DNA of 64,000 nt from an uncultured Prevotellaceae bacterium. Lineage in GTDB: Bacteria > Bacteroidota > Bacteroidia > Bacteroidales > Bacteroidaceae. The DNA is taken from positions 1 to 64,000 of the forward strand of contig CACXYH010000006.1 in assembly GCA_902771785.1 (NCBI GenBank), in the 5' to 3' direction. The translations under genes and the position numbers were made by a program. The stretch's first letter is position 1; every line of letters begins with the position of its first letter. Below the pieces are notes generated by a model, which saw nothing but the letters and a program-made list of their open reading frames with translations, did not search any database and was not told the DNA's origin. Positions 37,668 to 45,757 of the stretch are shown here, in pieces.

Positions 37668-39185
37668 CTACTTGTAGCACTCGAAGATGCTGTCGACGGT
37701 CTTCGCCGGCAGCTTCTTCGTCAGGAGACTGACGATCCACACTACGGGGAAGCCGCCCACCATGGCGATGGCACCGCAGTTGATCGGGTTGATGGGATTG
37801 CCCACGAGCATGTTGACCACCGTGAGGCCTACGCCCCAGATGAAGCAAGCCCACACCGAGGCGGTAGTGACGCCACGCCAGTAGAGACCCAGCATGAAGG
37901 GAGCCAGGAAGGCACCTGCCAGCGCTCCCCATGAGATGCCCATGAGCTGGGCGATAAACGTGGGCGGATTGAGGGCGATGAGCAGCGAGATGGCGATGAA
38001 GAACATAATCAGTACGCGCATCACCACAACCTTGCGGCGCTCAATTCTCTCAGCCACCAAATCGTCGATAGAGCCTTCCTCTACTTCGCCAGGCAGCGAC
38101 TTCTTGTCGCGATAAATCAGGTCGAGCGTCATCGTCGACGACGAGGTGAGCACCAGCGAGGCCAGCGTCGACATCGAAGCCGAGAGCACCAGCAGCACCA
38201 CAAGGGCAATGAGCACGTCGGGCAGGGTGACGAGCATCGAGGGGACGATAGAGTCGAAGGCTATCTTGCCATTGACAATCACGGGGTCGTAGAGGCGTCC
38301 GAACCCTCCGAGGAAATAGCAGCCGCCAGCTACAATCAGGGCGAAGATGGTGCTGATGATGGTGCCGCGGCGAATGGCGCTCTCATCGGTAATCGAGTAG
38401 AACTTACCTACCATCTGCGGCAGTCCCCACGTGCCCAAAGAGGTGAGGATGACCACGCCCAGCAGATTCCAGGGATCTGGGCCAAACCAGGTGGCGAAGC
38501 CTCCGTTGGCGCTGGCGTCGGCATCGGCTGGCAGCTCGGCCAGCTTGGCAACGGCAGCCGACAGACCGCCCTGCACGTTGAGCACAGCCACGATGACGGC
38601 CACAATGCCGAAGAGCATGATGATACCCTGGATGAAGTCGTTCATGGCAGTGGCTTTGTACCCCCCAAGAATCACGTAGACGGCCGTGAGAATGGCCATA
38701 ATCACTACGCAGTACTCGTAGGGAATGCCGAAGCCCATCTCGAAGAGTGTGGAGATGCCTTTGTAGACGCCTGCGGTATAAGGGATGAGGAACACGAAGG
38801 CTATGATGGAAGCTGCCACGCGCAGTCCTTGGTCGGCGAAACGGGTGCCGAAGAAGTCGGGCATGGTGCGGCTCTCAATGTGCTGTGTCATCAGCTTCGT
38901 GCGCCGTCCCAGCACGACCCACGCCAGGAGCGAGCCGATGAGGGCGTTGCCAATGCCTATCCACGTAGCCGAGAGTCCGTATTTCCATCCGAACTGTCCG
39001 GCATAGCCCACGAAGACCACGGCCGAGAAGTAGCTGGTGCCATAGGCAAAGGCCGTGAGCCAGGGGCCTACGGCGCGTCCGCCCAATACGAATCCGTCGA
39101 CGCTGCTGGCCTGTTTGCGCGAGTACAGTCCCACGCCTACCATCACGACCAGGAAGATGATAGTGAGTGCTATTTTGATGAACAT
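37668..39185 (-). CDS. Sodium:solute symporter (SSS family)
   Basis: 505 residues with about 13 hydrophobic segments and a first helix at the very N-terminus (ALTIIFLVVMVGVGLYS). The sequences GRAVGPWLTAFAYGTSYFSA and ILGGYKATAMNDFIQGIIM are characteristic of the SSS family, which carries sugars, amino acids, uronates or sialic acid with sodium into the cytoplasm. It lies 51 bases after the OprP-like porin in the same direction and beside GH97 and PL11, so a mono- or disaccharide released from RG-I is a reasonable cargo, but substrate cannot be read from sequence. Confidence 0.9.
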   Translation of the reverse strand: MFIKIALTIIFLVVMVGVGLYSRKQASSVDGFVLGGRAVGPWLTAFAYGTSYFSAVVFVGYAGQFGWKYGLSATWIGIGNALIGSLLAWVVLGRRTKLMTQHIESRTMPDFFGTRFADQGLRVAASIIAFVFLIPYTAGVYKGISTLFEMGFGIPYEYCVVIMAILTAVYVILGGYKATAMNDFIQGIIMLFGIVAVIVAVLNVQGGLSAAVAKLAELPADADASANGGFATWFGPDPWNLLGVVILTSLGTWGLPQMVGKFYSITDESAIRRGTIISTIFALIVAGGCYFLGGFGRLYDPVIVNGKIAFDSIVPSMLVTLPDVLIALVVLLVLSASMSTLASLVLTSSSTMTLDLIYRDKKSLPGEVEEGSIDDLVAERIERRKVVVMRVLIMFFIAISLLIALNPPTFIAQLMGISWGALAGAFLAPFMLGLYWRGVTTASVWACFIWGVGLTVVNMLVGNPINPINCGAIAMVGGFPVVWIVSLLTKKLPAKTVDSIFECYK

Positions 39186-39236
39186 GGTAAATGCTTTTTA
39201 AGTCTAAATTCTAAGCTCTTAATTCTTAATTCAAAA

Positions 39237-40325
39237 TCAGAAGGCCACCTGCACTTGTGCTTGCAGCCAGTTGTAGTCTTTTGTGCTGATGAGCTCGCCA
39301 CACAGGCTGCGCGTGTATTGCAGCTGCAGGCGGCATTTCTTGTAGAACCAGTATTGCAGTCCCAGTGTCAGGTTCGTCTGGTCCCATCCGTCGACCTCCG
39401 TGTTGCGGTCGAACGTCTCGGCAGAAGCCACGAGGTCGAGCGCATCGACGACGGTGATGCTGGCGGTGACGTAGCCACCGCGCGAGCCTACGTCGCCATC
39501 TTCGCCACCCAGCCATTCGGCACGGATGCTGGCAGGACGTGCCTCCTTATACTGTCCGGCCGAGTAGGCGGTCGTCTTGTATTCGGCACCCACGCTATAG
39601 CGGTTGCGCTTGTAGTTGTCGCCTCGCTGAATGGTGGGATTCCATGCGGCCGTACCTACGGCATTACCTGTGCCTAAATAGCCAGAGCCCACGATGCGTA
39701 GTCCGTCGAAGGGTCGCACCTCGAGTTTGGCGATGAAGTCTTTCTGATTGTTGGCATCCTTGCGGTTGATACCCTGTCCGCTCATCAGTGCCAGCTCGTA
39801 GTGCAGGCTCTTGTTGAACAGGTCGCCGAAGACCATGAGACCCTGGTCGCGACCATAGTTCACGCCATTGAGTGGGTCGGGGCCTTCGCCGGCCAGATAG
39901 AGCACGGCCTGCGAATAGACGTCGATGAGTTCGAGCATGGTGGGCGAGAGTGGGTTCTCCATGGTATAGGAGTGCTTGAACTGTCCCAACCGGACGGTGA
40001 GCGCGTTGTCGTTGCTGATGCGATAGTCGGTGTAGAATTCCTGAACCACGCTCGAGAAGTCGTGCATGAAGAGGAACGACCATCGGTCGGTGATGCGGGC
40101 CTTCGCCCAGAGAAGTGTGCGTTTCAGATTGTAGGAGTTGGTCTTCTGTCCGTTGATGTCCTGATAAGACCATCCGCCCTGTGCATAGCCGTTAAGGGTG
40201 ATGCGTGAAGTGAAGTCTTTCATCCAGTCTGTGTCGGATGTTGTCTGTTGTCCCATGGCGGCAACACTACTGAACACTGCCAGCACCGCTGCCAGTGTTC
40301 TTGCTTGCAAGTTTTTACGTTTCAT
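39237..40325 (-). CDS. Outer-membrane porin, phosphate-selective porin O/P-like
   Basis: 362 residues. A signal peptide (to about 25, ending AAMG) is followed by a 16-strand-type porin sequence ending in phenylalanine (QAQVQVAF), as expected for barrel insertion. RTLLWAKARITDRWSFLFMHD, RLGQFKHSYTMENPLSP and LGLQYWFYKKCRLQLQYTRS fit the OprP/OprO-like family. Despite the family name, in a carbohydrate locus it could pass sugars or anions into the periplasm for the symporter that follows. It has its own promoter with an overlapping dyad just upstream. Confidence 0.85.
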   Translation of the reverse strand: MKRKNLQARTLAAVLAVFSSVAAMGQQTTSDTDWMKDFTSRITLNGYAQGGWSYQDINGQKTNSYNLKRTLLWAKARITDRWSFLFMHDFSSVVQEFYTDYRISNDNALTVRLGQFKHSYTMENPLSPTMLELIDVYSQAVLYLAGEGPDPLNGVNYGRDQGLMVFGDLFNKSLHYELALMSGQGINRKDANNQKDFIAKLEVRPFDGLRIVGSGYLGTGNAVGTAAWNPTIQRGDNYKRNRYSVGAEYKTTAYSAGQYKEARPASIRAEWLGGEDGDVGSRGGYVTASITVVDALDLVASAETFDRNTEVDGWDQTNLTLGLQYWFYKKCRLQLQYTRSLCGELISTKDYNWLQAQVQVAF

Positions 40326-40347
40326 TTTGTCATAAGTTAAAAAGAAT

Positions 40348-40397
40348 TATAGTACCTTGCGTCGGCAAAGGTACTATAACTCTATCAATCTGACAAA
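40348..40397 (-). promoter_or_regulatory. Porin promoter with an overlapping 11-bp dyad
   Basis: On the minus strand TTTG (40394-40397) and TACCTTTG (40366-40373) are 20 bases apart, a very good Bacteroidota promoter. A perfect inverted repeat (tatagtacctt at 40348-40358, aaggtactata at 40368-40378) with a 9-base spacer covers the -7 box and likely start point. It could be an operator or a hairpin at the 5' end of the message. Confidence 0.75.
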
Positions 40398-40415
40398 GAT
40401 TTTTGCGAAAATCTT

Positions 40416-42392
40416 CTATTTTGTTATAATTATTCCTCCGTTGGGCTCGATGGTAATCTCGTAGGCTCCTGTCCGCCTGTTGGTTGTCAGGTAGCCCAGA
40501 CGGGGAGCCGGGGTGGCTACGGCGGCACGGCGTGAGCGGCGTTTCTTCGGACTGTCGGTATAGAGCTTGACGCGCTGCCCCTTGCCAAACATCGAGAGGT
40601 CGATGTTGAGGGTGATGGCTTCCTGCTGGGCGTTCAGTCCTGCCACGTACCAGTCTTGCCCGTGTCGGCGGGCCAGCACCACGTACTTGCCTGGGTAGCC
40701 GTCGATGAAGCGCGTCTCGTCCCATTGTGTGGGCAGCTGCTTCAGGAAGTCGAGTTCGAACTGCGGCAGCTCCTTGAGGTTGTTGGGCTGCATGGCTACG
40801 CAGTTGATGACGCTCTGGTTGGTGATTCCCGTTGCCATCTCGAAGATGTCGGTCGTCTTGCGGGTGTGTCGGCTCTTGTTGTCCTTCGACAGGTACTTGT
40901 TCATGATCACGCCGCCCCAGTCCATGGTGCCCGACGTATTGCGGCAGAAGGGGTGCATGGTCAGGTCGAAGGGCTGGCGGATGGCAGCACCTTCGTTGAA
41001 GAACACGTTCTCAGATGCCAGTACGGCTTCGCTCGACACGTAGTTGGGATACATGCGCTCCCAGCCTCGTGGCAGCGTGCAACCATGGAAAATCACCTGC
41101 AGTCCGTAGCGGTTGGCATCGTAGAGAATGTCTTCGTAGAGCTTCATCGTCTCCTGCTTATCGCCTCCGAAGAAGTCGACCTTGATGCCCTTCACGCCGA
41201 TGGATTTCAGCCAGGCCATCTCCTTGTCGCGGGCCATCCCGGTGCTCATGCAGTCGCGAGGGGTCTGAGGCGCATCGTTCTCATAGCCGTTGGAGTTGTA
41301 CCACAGCATGAGGCTCACGCCCTTTGACTGTGCATGTTTCGACAGCTGCTCCATGCGGGTGCGGCCGATGTTCTGATCCCACCAGTTGTCGACGAGGCAG
41401 AGCTCGTAGCCCATGGCCGAGGCGAGGTCAATGAACTGCACCTGGTCGTTGTAGTTGATGCTGTTGTCCTGCCAGATGAGCCAGCTCCAGGTGTAGCGTC
41501 CGCCTTTGTAGTCGGTGCTGGGTTCATAGAGCGGGTCAACCACGTCGTAGGCAATGGTAGTCTCGACGATGGGCTTCAGCGTCGTTCCCAGGGTGATGGT
41601 GCGCCAAGGCGTCTGTCCCGGGAGGGGTATGCCGGCAAAGGGCGAGCCGTTGCCGTTGTTCTCGCCAGCCTGCGGATAGGCGATGGTGTAGCCGTTGTCG
41701 GCGTTATAGTCGCTGAGGTGCGAGCCGCAGTAGGCCGACGAGACACCCGTCTCGGAGATAAGCATCCATGCGTTGGGGCTCTTGAAGAGGCAGGGGAAGG
41801 TGTAGCCCTGTCCGTACTGTGACTTGGCCGTCATGGGGGCATCGGCCTTGTACTCCTCCTCGTAGCTGGGCTTTGTGCGCTCCCAGCCTGTCATGGGAGT
41901 GATTTGCGGCGTGAGGAATGTGGTGGTCTCTGAGGGCAGTCGGAAGGCCGTCAGCTCGCGCCTGACCACAGCGCTCTTGGGGTTGTCGTTCTGCTGTCGT
42001 GGAATGAGGTAACGGAAGGCCAGGTCGTTGTTGGCCACCTGAAACTCTACGCTCATCTGCTGTCGTTTCTCGTTCTCTATGCTGACCAGCAGTTGGTTGG
42101 CCCGGAAGTGCATCTGGTGCTGCTTCACCTGCCGCATCTCATAGTCTTTTTCCACTTTGGTCGTCAGCGTGTCGCTGATGTGCAGACCGGTGGCAAACGT
42201 GCCGAAGTCGGCTTCGAAGCCCAGCTGCGAGGGCTGTATCACGGTCTGTCCGTTCAGGGTTACTTGATAGGTGAGTCGTCCGCCCTCGTCGCTGATGGTG
42301 ACAACGACATTTCCGTCGGGCGACTTGACGTTTACGTCCTTGGCAGCAGCCATCAGCGGCAGCATGAGCAGGACAGCGAATAGTTTTTTCAT
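40416..42392 (-). CDS. Glycoside hydrolase family 97 (probable retaining alpha-galactosidase type)
   Basis: 658 residues with a signal peptide (MKKLFAVLLMLPLMAAA). Domains in order: N-terminal beta-supersandwich (about 20-280), (beta/alpha)8 catalytic barrel with YTWSWLIWQDNS, LVDNWWDQNIG and GIKVDFFGGD near residue 400, and a C-terminal beta domain (about 560-658). An Asp at the KVDF position, rather than a Glu, is characteristic of the retaining GH97 subgroup that includes alpha-galactosidases; the SusB-like inverting enzymes use Glu. It starts 15 bases after the PL11 stop, so the two form an operon for trimming RG-I fragments or their galactose side chains. Confidence 0.88.
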   Translation of the reverse strand: MKKLFAVLLMLPLMAAAKDVNVKSPDGNVVVTISDEGGRLTYQVTLNGQTVIQPSQLGFEADFGTFATGLHISDTLTTKVEKDYEMRQVKQHQMHFRANQLLVSIENEKRQQMSVEFQVANNDLAFRYLIPRQQNDNPKSAVVRRELTAFRLPSETTTFLTPQITPMTGWERTKPSYEEEYKADAPMTAKSQYGQGYTFPCLFKSPNAWMLISETGVSSAYCGSHLSDYNADNGYTIAYPQAGENNGNGSPFAGIPLPGQTPWRTITLGTTLKPIVETTIAYDVVDPLYEPSTDYKGGRYTWSWLIWQDNSINYNDQVQFIDLASAMGYELCLVDNWWDQNIGRTRMEQLSKHAQSKGVSLMLWYNSNGYENDAPQTPRDCMSTGMARDKEMAWLKSIGVKGIKVDFFGGDKQETMKLYEDILYDANRYGLQVIFHGCTLPRGWERMYPNYVSSEAVLASENVFFNEGAAIRQPFDLTMHPFCRNTSGTMDWGGVIMNKYLSKDNKSRHTRKTTDIFEMATGITNQSVINCVAMQPNNLKELPQFELDFLKQLPTQWDETRFIDGYPGKYVVLARRHGQDWYVAGLNAQQEAITLNIDLSMFGKGQRVKLYTDSPKKRRSRRAAVATPAPRLGYLTTNRRTGAYEITIEPNGGIIITK

Positions 42393-42407
42393 AAGTGCTT
42401 GAATATT

Positions 42408-44282
42408 TTATTTAAGATAATCTTTCTTGTCGGGCCCGATGTAGTATCCAGGTTCGGGCGGCTGGTTATAGCCTACGTTCTGATAGGCCACCGAGAGGCG
42501 GTAGGGCACGTCGTGCATGAGGCAGTCGATGCGATAGTCGGTGGGTATGGTGGTGGTGTAGATGCGAAGCTCGGTGCTCTCCCTGTTCTTGACCATCACC
42601 TCCTCGCGCCAGTCGCCCAGCATGTCGGCCTGCAGGCAGGGGTTCGACTTCGTTCCGTTGTTGAAGCGTACGCCCTCGAACTTCTGTACGTTGACGATGC
42701 TGTGGTTCTTCCAGTCGTACTTCGTCACCGTCTCTCTGTCGAGCAGTTCCCTGAGGAGGTCGCCGTCCCACCAGATGCCGAAGTTCACGGAGAGCCATCT
42801 TCCGTTGAGCACCAGTGCGTTGTCGTGCTGCGGGTCGTCGGCGTCCTTTGCAGCATAGAGCACGTCGCCCTTCATGGTGCGTATGCCGTGGCTGTCAGAC
42901 GACCACATCTCGCATCCCGGGTTGGTGGGGTCGATGTCGGCGGCCATGCAGCGGCCCACGTCGGTTCTCGACTTGACCTGGAAGACGACCTCGCCGGTGC
43001 GGGCGTTGCGCAGGTCAGAGCCGTCGCGCTTGTTTTCGTGGCAGTCCCAGATGTAGAGCTGGTTGTCCTGCGGGTCGGCTATGAGGTGCATGGCGTCGCC
43101 GTGGCCGAAGCCGGTGTTGTAGAGTCCGCGGCCGTCATGGTCGACGGCCATGGAGCCGTAGGTGATTTCGTCGCATCCGTCGCCGTCAACGTCGGCCACG
43201 CGCAGGTTGTGGTTACCCTGTCCGGCGTAGCTGCGCCACTCGGGCTGGTTGGTGTCGAAGGTCCAGTGTTCGCGCAGCTGCTGTCCGTCCCAGTCCCATG
43301 CGGCAATCACGGTGCGTGTGTAGTATCCGCGGCAGAAGATGGCCGATGCGTGTTGTCCGTCGAGATAGCCCACGGCAGCGAGCATGCGGTCCGAGCGGTT
43401 GGCGTTGTCGTCGCCCCATTCCTGCGGATTGCCCCGCTGAGGTATGTAGGGTTTGCTGTCGAGCACCTTGCCGGTGAGTCCGTCGAACACCGAGATGTAG
43501 TCGGTGCTGTGCAGGATGCGTCCCTGATAGCGTCCGGGCTCCTTCTCACGGTAGTCGGCCTCGGCATTTCCGATGACGTTTCCCAGGGCGTCGCGTGTGC
43601 CGTCAGAGGTTCTGACGATGAGTTCAGCGCGTCCGTCGCCGTTCAGGTCGTAGAAGATGAAGGGCACGTAGTGGGCTCCGCTCCTGATGTTGTGTCCCAT
43701 GTCGATGCGCCAGAGGCGGGTGCCGTCCAGCCGGTAGCAGTCGAAGAGCGTGGGGCCGGTGAATCCGGCATGCGCATTGTCGCGTGCGTTCGTGGGGTCC
43801 CATTTCAGTACAATCTCGTATTGTCCGTCGCCGTCGACGTCGGCAATGCTTGCGTCGTTGGCCGAGTATTGGTAGGGTCTTCCGTCGGGCGTCGTTCCTC
43901 CCTCGGGCTTCTGCAGGGCGATGGTGTGGTAGCCGGGCTTGGCCTCGGCACGCAGCACATATTCGCCGTCGATGCCTCCTCCCTTCACGGCGTAGGTCAC
44001 GTCGGCTTCCGACTTCACATCGTTGTCAATGTAGAAGGTACCTCCCTTGGTGAGCGGCTTCGTGTTCAGCTTCTTGCCGTTGCGATAGATGTCGAAGGGC
44101 TCGCCCTTGCGGTCGCTCTTCAGCGTTCGCCAGCTGACGGCTACCTTGCCGTCTGTGGTGCGTACGGCCACCACGCCACGGTTCAGCCTTTCGGTCTGCA
44201 GTCTGGTGAAGTCGTAGCGTGGCTGAGCCCATGCAGTTGTGCATGCGACGACGGCCATGATGATAGTTTTCAGTAGTCTCAT
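42408..44282 (-). CDS. Rhamnogalacturonan endolyase, polysaccharide lyase family 11
   Basis: 624 residues, intact. The signal peptide is MRLLKTIIMAVVACTTAWA. An N-terminal beta domain (about 20-115) is followed by an eight-bladed propeller with calcium-type loops ASIADVDGDGQYEIV, FYDLNGDGRAELIV and RVADVDGDGCDEI, plus TYGSMAVDHDGRGLYNTGFG (in parts) and DMLGDWREEVMV, all typical of PL11. It should cut RG-I backbones by beta-elimination. It has no C-terminal sorting tail, unlike the frameshifted homolog, so the two may work in different compartments. It is divergent from hflX and heads the PL11-GH97 operon. Confidence 0.93.
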   Translation of the reverse strand: MRLLKTIIMAVVACTTAWAQPRYDFTRLQTERLNRGVVAVRTTDGKVAVSWRTLKSDRKGEPFDIYRNGKKLNTKPLTKGGTFYIDNDVKSEADVTYAVKGGGIDGEYVLRAEAKPGYHTIALQKPEGGTTPDGRPYQYSANDASIADVDGDGQYEIVLKWDPTNARDNAHAGFTGPTLFDCYRLDGTRLWRIDMGHNIRSGAHYVPFIFYDLNGDGRAELIVRTSDGTRDALGNVIGNAEADYREKEPGRYQGRILHSTDYISVFDGLTGKVLDSKPYIPQRGNPQEWGDDNANRSDRMLAAVGYLDGQHASAIFCRGYYTRTVIAAWDWDGQQLREHWTFDTNQPEWRSYAGQGNHNLRVADVDGDGCDEITYGSMAVDHDGRGLYNTGFGHGDAMHLIADPQDNQLYIWDCHENKRDGSDLRNARTGEVVFQVKSRTDVGRCMAADIDPTNPGCEMWSSDSHGIRTMKGDVLYAAKDADDPQHDNALVLNGRWLSVNFGIWWDGDLLRELLDRETVTKYDWKNHSIVNVQKFEGVRFNNGTKSNPCLQADMLGDWREEVMVKNRESTELRIYTTTIPTDYRIDCLMHDVPYRLSVAYQNVGYNQPPEPGYYIGPDKKDYLK

Positions 44283-44313
44283 GTCAGCGTCAGATTAGTT
44301 ATGTTAGTGTTTG

Positions 44314-44392
44314 CAAAGGTACGAAGAATTTACGAAAGTCATGTATTTTTGTTGTTTTTTCTTGTGTAATTCGTACCTTTTTATTACTTTTG
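44314..44392. promoter_or_regulatory. Divergent promoters for PL11 (minus) and hflX (plus) with a shared dyad
   Basis: Minus strand: TACCTTTG at 44314-44321, with no good -33 box. Plus strand: TACTTTTG at 44385-44392 with TTG at 44362-44364, 20 bases apart. An 11-bp inverted repeat (aaaggtacgaa at 44315-44325, ttcgtaccttt at 44370-44380) spans both. Confidence 0.65.
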
Positions 44393-44426
44393 CGCTCGAA
44401 TACAAATATAAAATACTGCAAACTGA

Positions 44427-45698
44427 ATGAAGGAGTTTGTCATCTCCGAGGCAAAGGCCGAGACTGCCGTGCTCGTTGGTTTGATAACGAAGGAGCAGGA
44501 CGAGGCCAAGACAAATGAATATCTCGACGAGCTGGAGTTCCTGGCCGACACCGCTGGTGCCCGCACCGTGAAGCGCTTTACGCAGAAGGTGGGCGGACCC
44601 AGTCAGACTACCTACGTAGGGTCAGGAAAACTGCTCGAAATCAAGGAATACATCAAGCTGATGGCTGACCTGGCCGACGACGACGAGACGGGCGAGGCTC
44701 AGCCCGTGGGCATGGTCATCTTCGACGATGAGCTGTCGGCCAAGCAAATCCGCAACATCGAGAAGGAGCTGCAGGTGAAAATCCTTGACCGCACGTCGCT
44801 CATTCTCGACATCTTTGCCATGCGTGCCCAGACGGCCGAGGCCAAGGCGCAGGTGGAGCTGGCCCAGCATCGCTACATGCTGCCCCGCCTGCAGCGCCTG
44901 TGGACTCACCTGGAGCGCCAGGGCGGCGGCTCGGGTTCGGGTGGCGGCAAGGGAAGCGTGGGACTGCGCGGCCCCGGCGAGACTCAGCTGGAGATGGACC
45001 GCCGTATCATCCTGCAGCGCATCACGCTTCTGAAGCAGCGCCTGGCCGAAATCGACAAGCAGAAGACCACGCAGCGCAAGAACCGCGGGCGCCTTATCCG
45101 CGTGGCCCTCGTGGGCTATACCAACGTGGGCAAGTCGACGCTGATGAACCTGCTGGCCAAGAGCGACGTCTTTGCCGAGAACAAGCTTTTCGCCACGCTC
45201 GACACCACCGTCCGCAAGGTGACCATCGAGAACCTTCCCTTCCTGCTGGCCGACACCGTGGGGTTCATCCGCAAGCTGCCCTCCGACCTGGTGGAGTCGT
45301 TCAAGAGCACACTCGACGAGGTGCGCGAGGCCGACCTGCTGGTGCATGTGGTCGACATCTCGCATCCCGACTTCGAGGAGCAGATCCGCGTCGTCGAGCA
45401 GACGCTGCAGGAGCTGGGCTGTGCCGAGACGCCGCAGATGCTGCTCTTCAACAAGGTCGACGCCTACCGCTGGACGCCTCAGGATGCCGACGACCTGACG
45501 GAGCCTACGCGCGAAAACATCTCGCTCGACGACCTGCAGCACACGTGGATGGCCAAGATGAACGGCGACTGCCTCTTCATCTCAGCCCGCGAGCGGCAGA
45601 ACATCGAAGAGCTGCGCCGCGTATTATATAGTAAGGTGAAGGAGCTTCACGTGCAGAAGTATCCCTACAACGACTTCCTCTATGCCATCGACGAGTGA
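44427..45698 (+). CDS. hflX: GTPase HflX
   Basis: 423 residues. HflX is a ribosome-associated GTPase that splits stalled ribosomes. The N-terminal HflX domain (to about 180) contains TTYVGSGKLLEIK and ends with RGPGETQLEMDRR after a glycine-rich linker (GGGSGSGGGKGSVG); a coiled helix follows. The GTPase domain shows G1 GYTNVGKST (230-238), G3 DTVGF (from 276) and G4 NKVD (342-345). Length and motif order are normal. It has its own promoter, divergent from the PL11 gene, and probably marks the edge of the pectin locus. DUF4954 follows after 59 bases. Confidence 0.97.
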   Translation: MKEFVISEAKAETAVLVGLITKEQDEAKTNEYLDELEFLADTAGARTVKRFTQKVGGPSQTTYVGSGKLLEIKEYIKLMADLADDDETGEAQPVGMVIFDDELSAKQIRNIEKELQVKILDRTSLILDIFAMRAQTAEAKAQVELAQHRYMLPRLQRLWTHLERQGGGSGSGGGKGSVGLRGPGETQLEMDRRIILQRITLLKQRLAEIDKQKTTQRKNRGRLIRVALVGYTNVGKSTLMNLLAKSDVFAENKLFATLDTTVRKVTIENLPFLLADTVGFIRKLPSDLVESFKSTLDEVREADLLVHVVDISHPDFEEQIRVVEQTLQELGCAETPQMLLFNKVDAYRWTPQDADDLTEPTRENISLDDLQHTWMAKMNGDCLFISARERQNIEELRRVLYSKVKELHVQKYPYNDFLYAIDE

Positions 45699-45757
45699 GC
45701 AGGCACCCCTTTGTGAAATGATAAAGTAAACTACACATACACACAACACATTTATTT

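Noticed and set aside
42399..44276. A 625-codon plus-strand frame opposite the intact PL11 lyase
   Set aside because: The minus strand has a full PL11 protein with signal peptide and calcium loops; the plus frame matches nothing.
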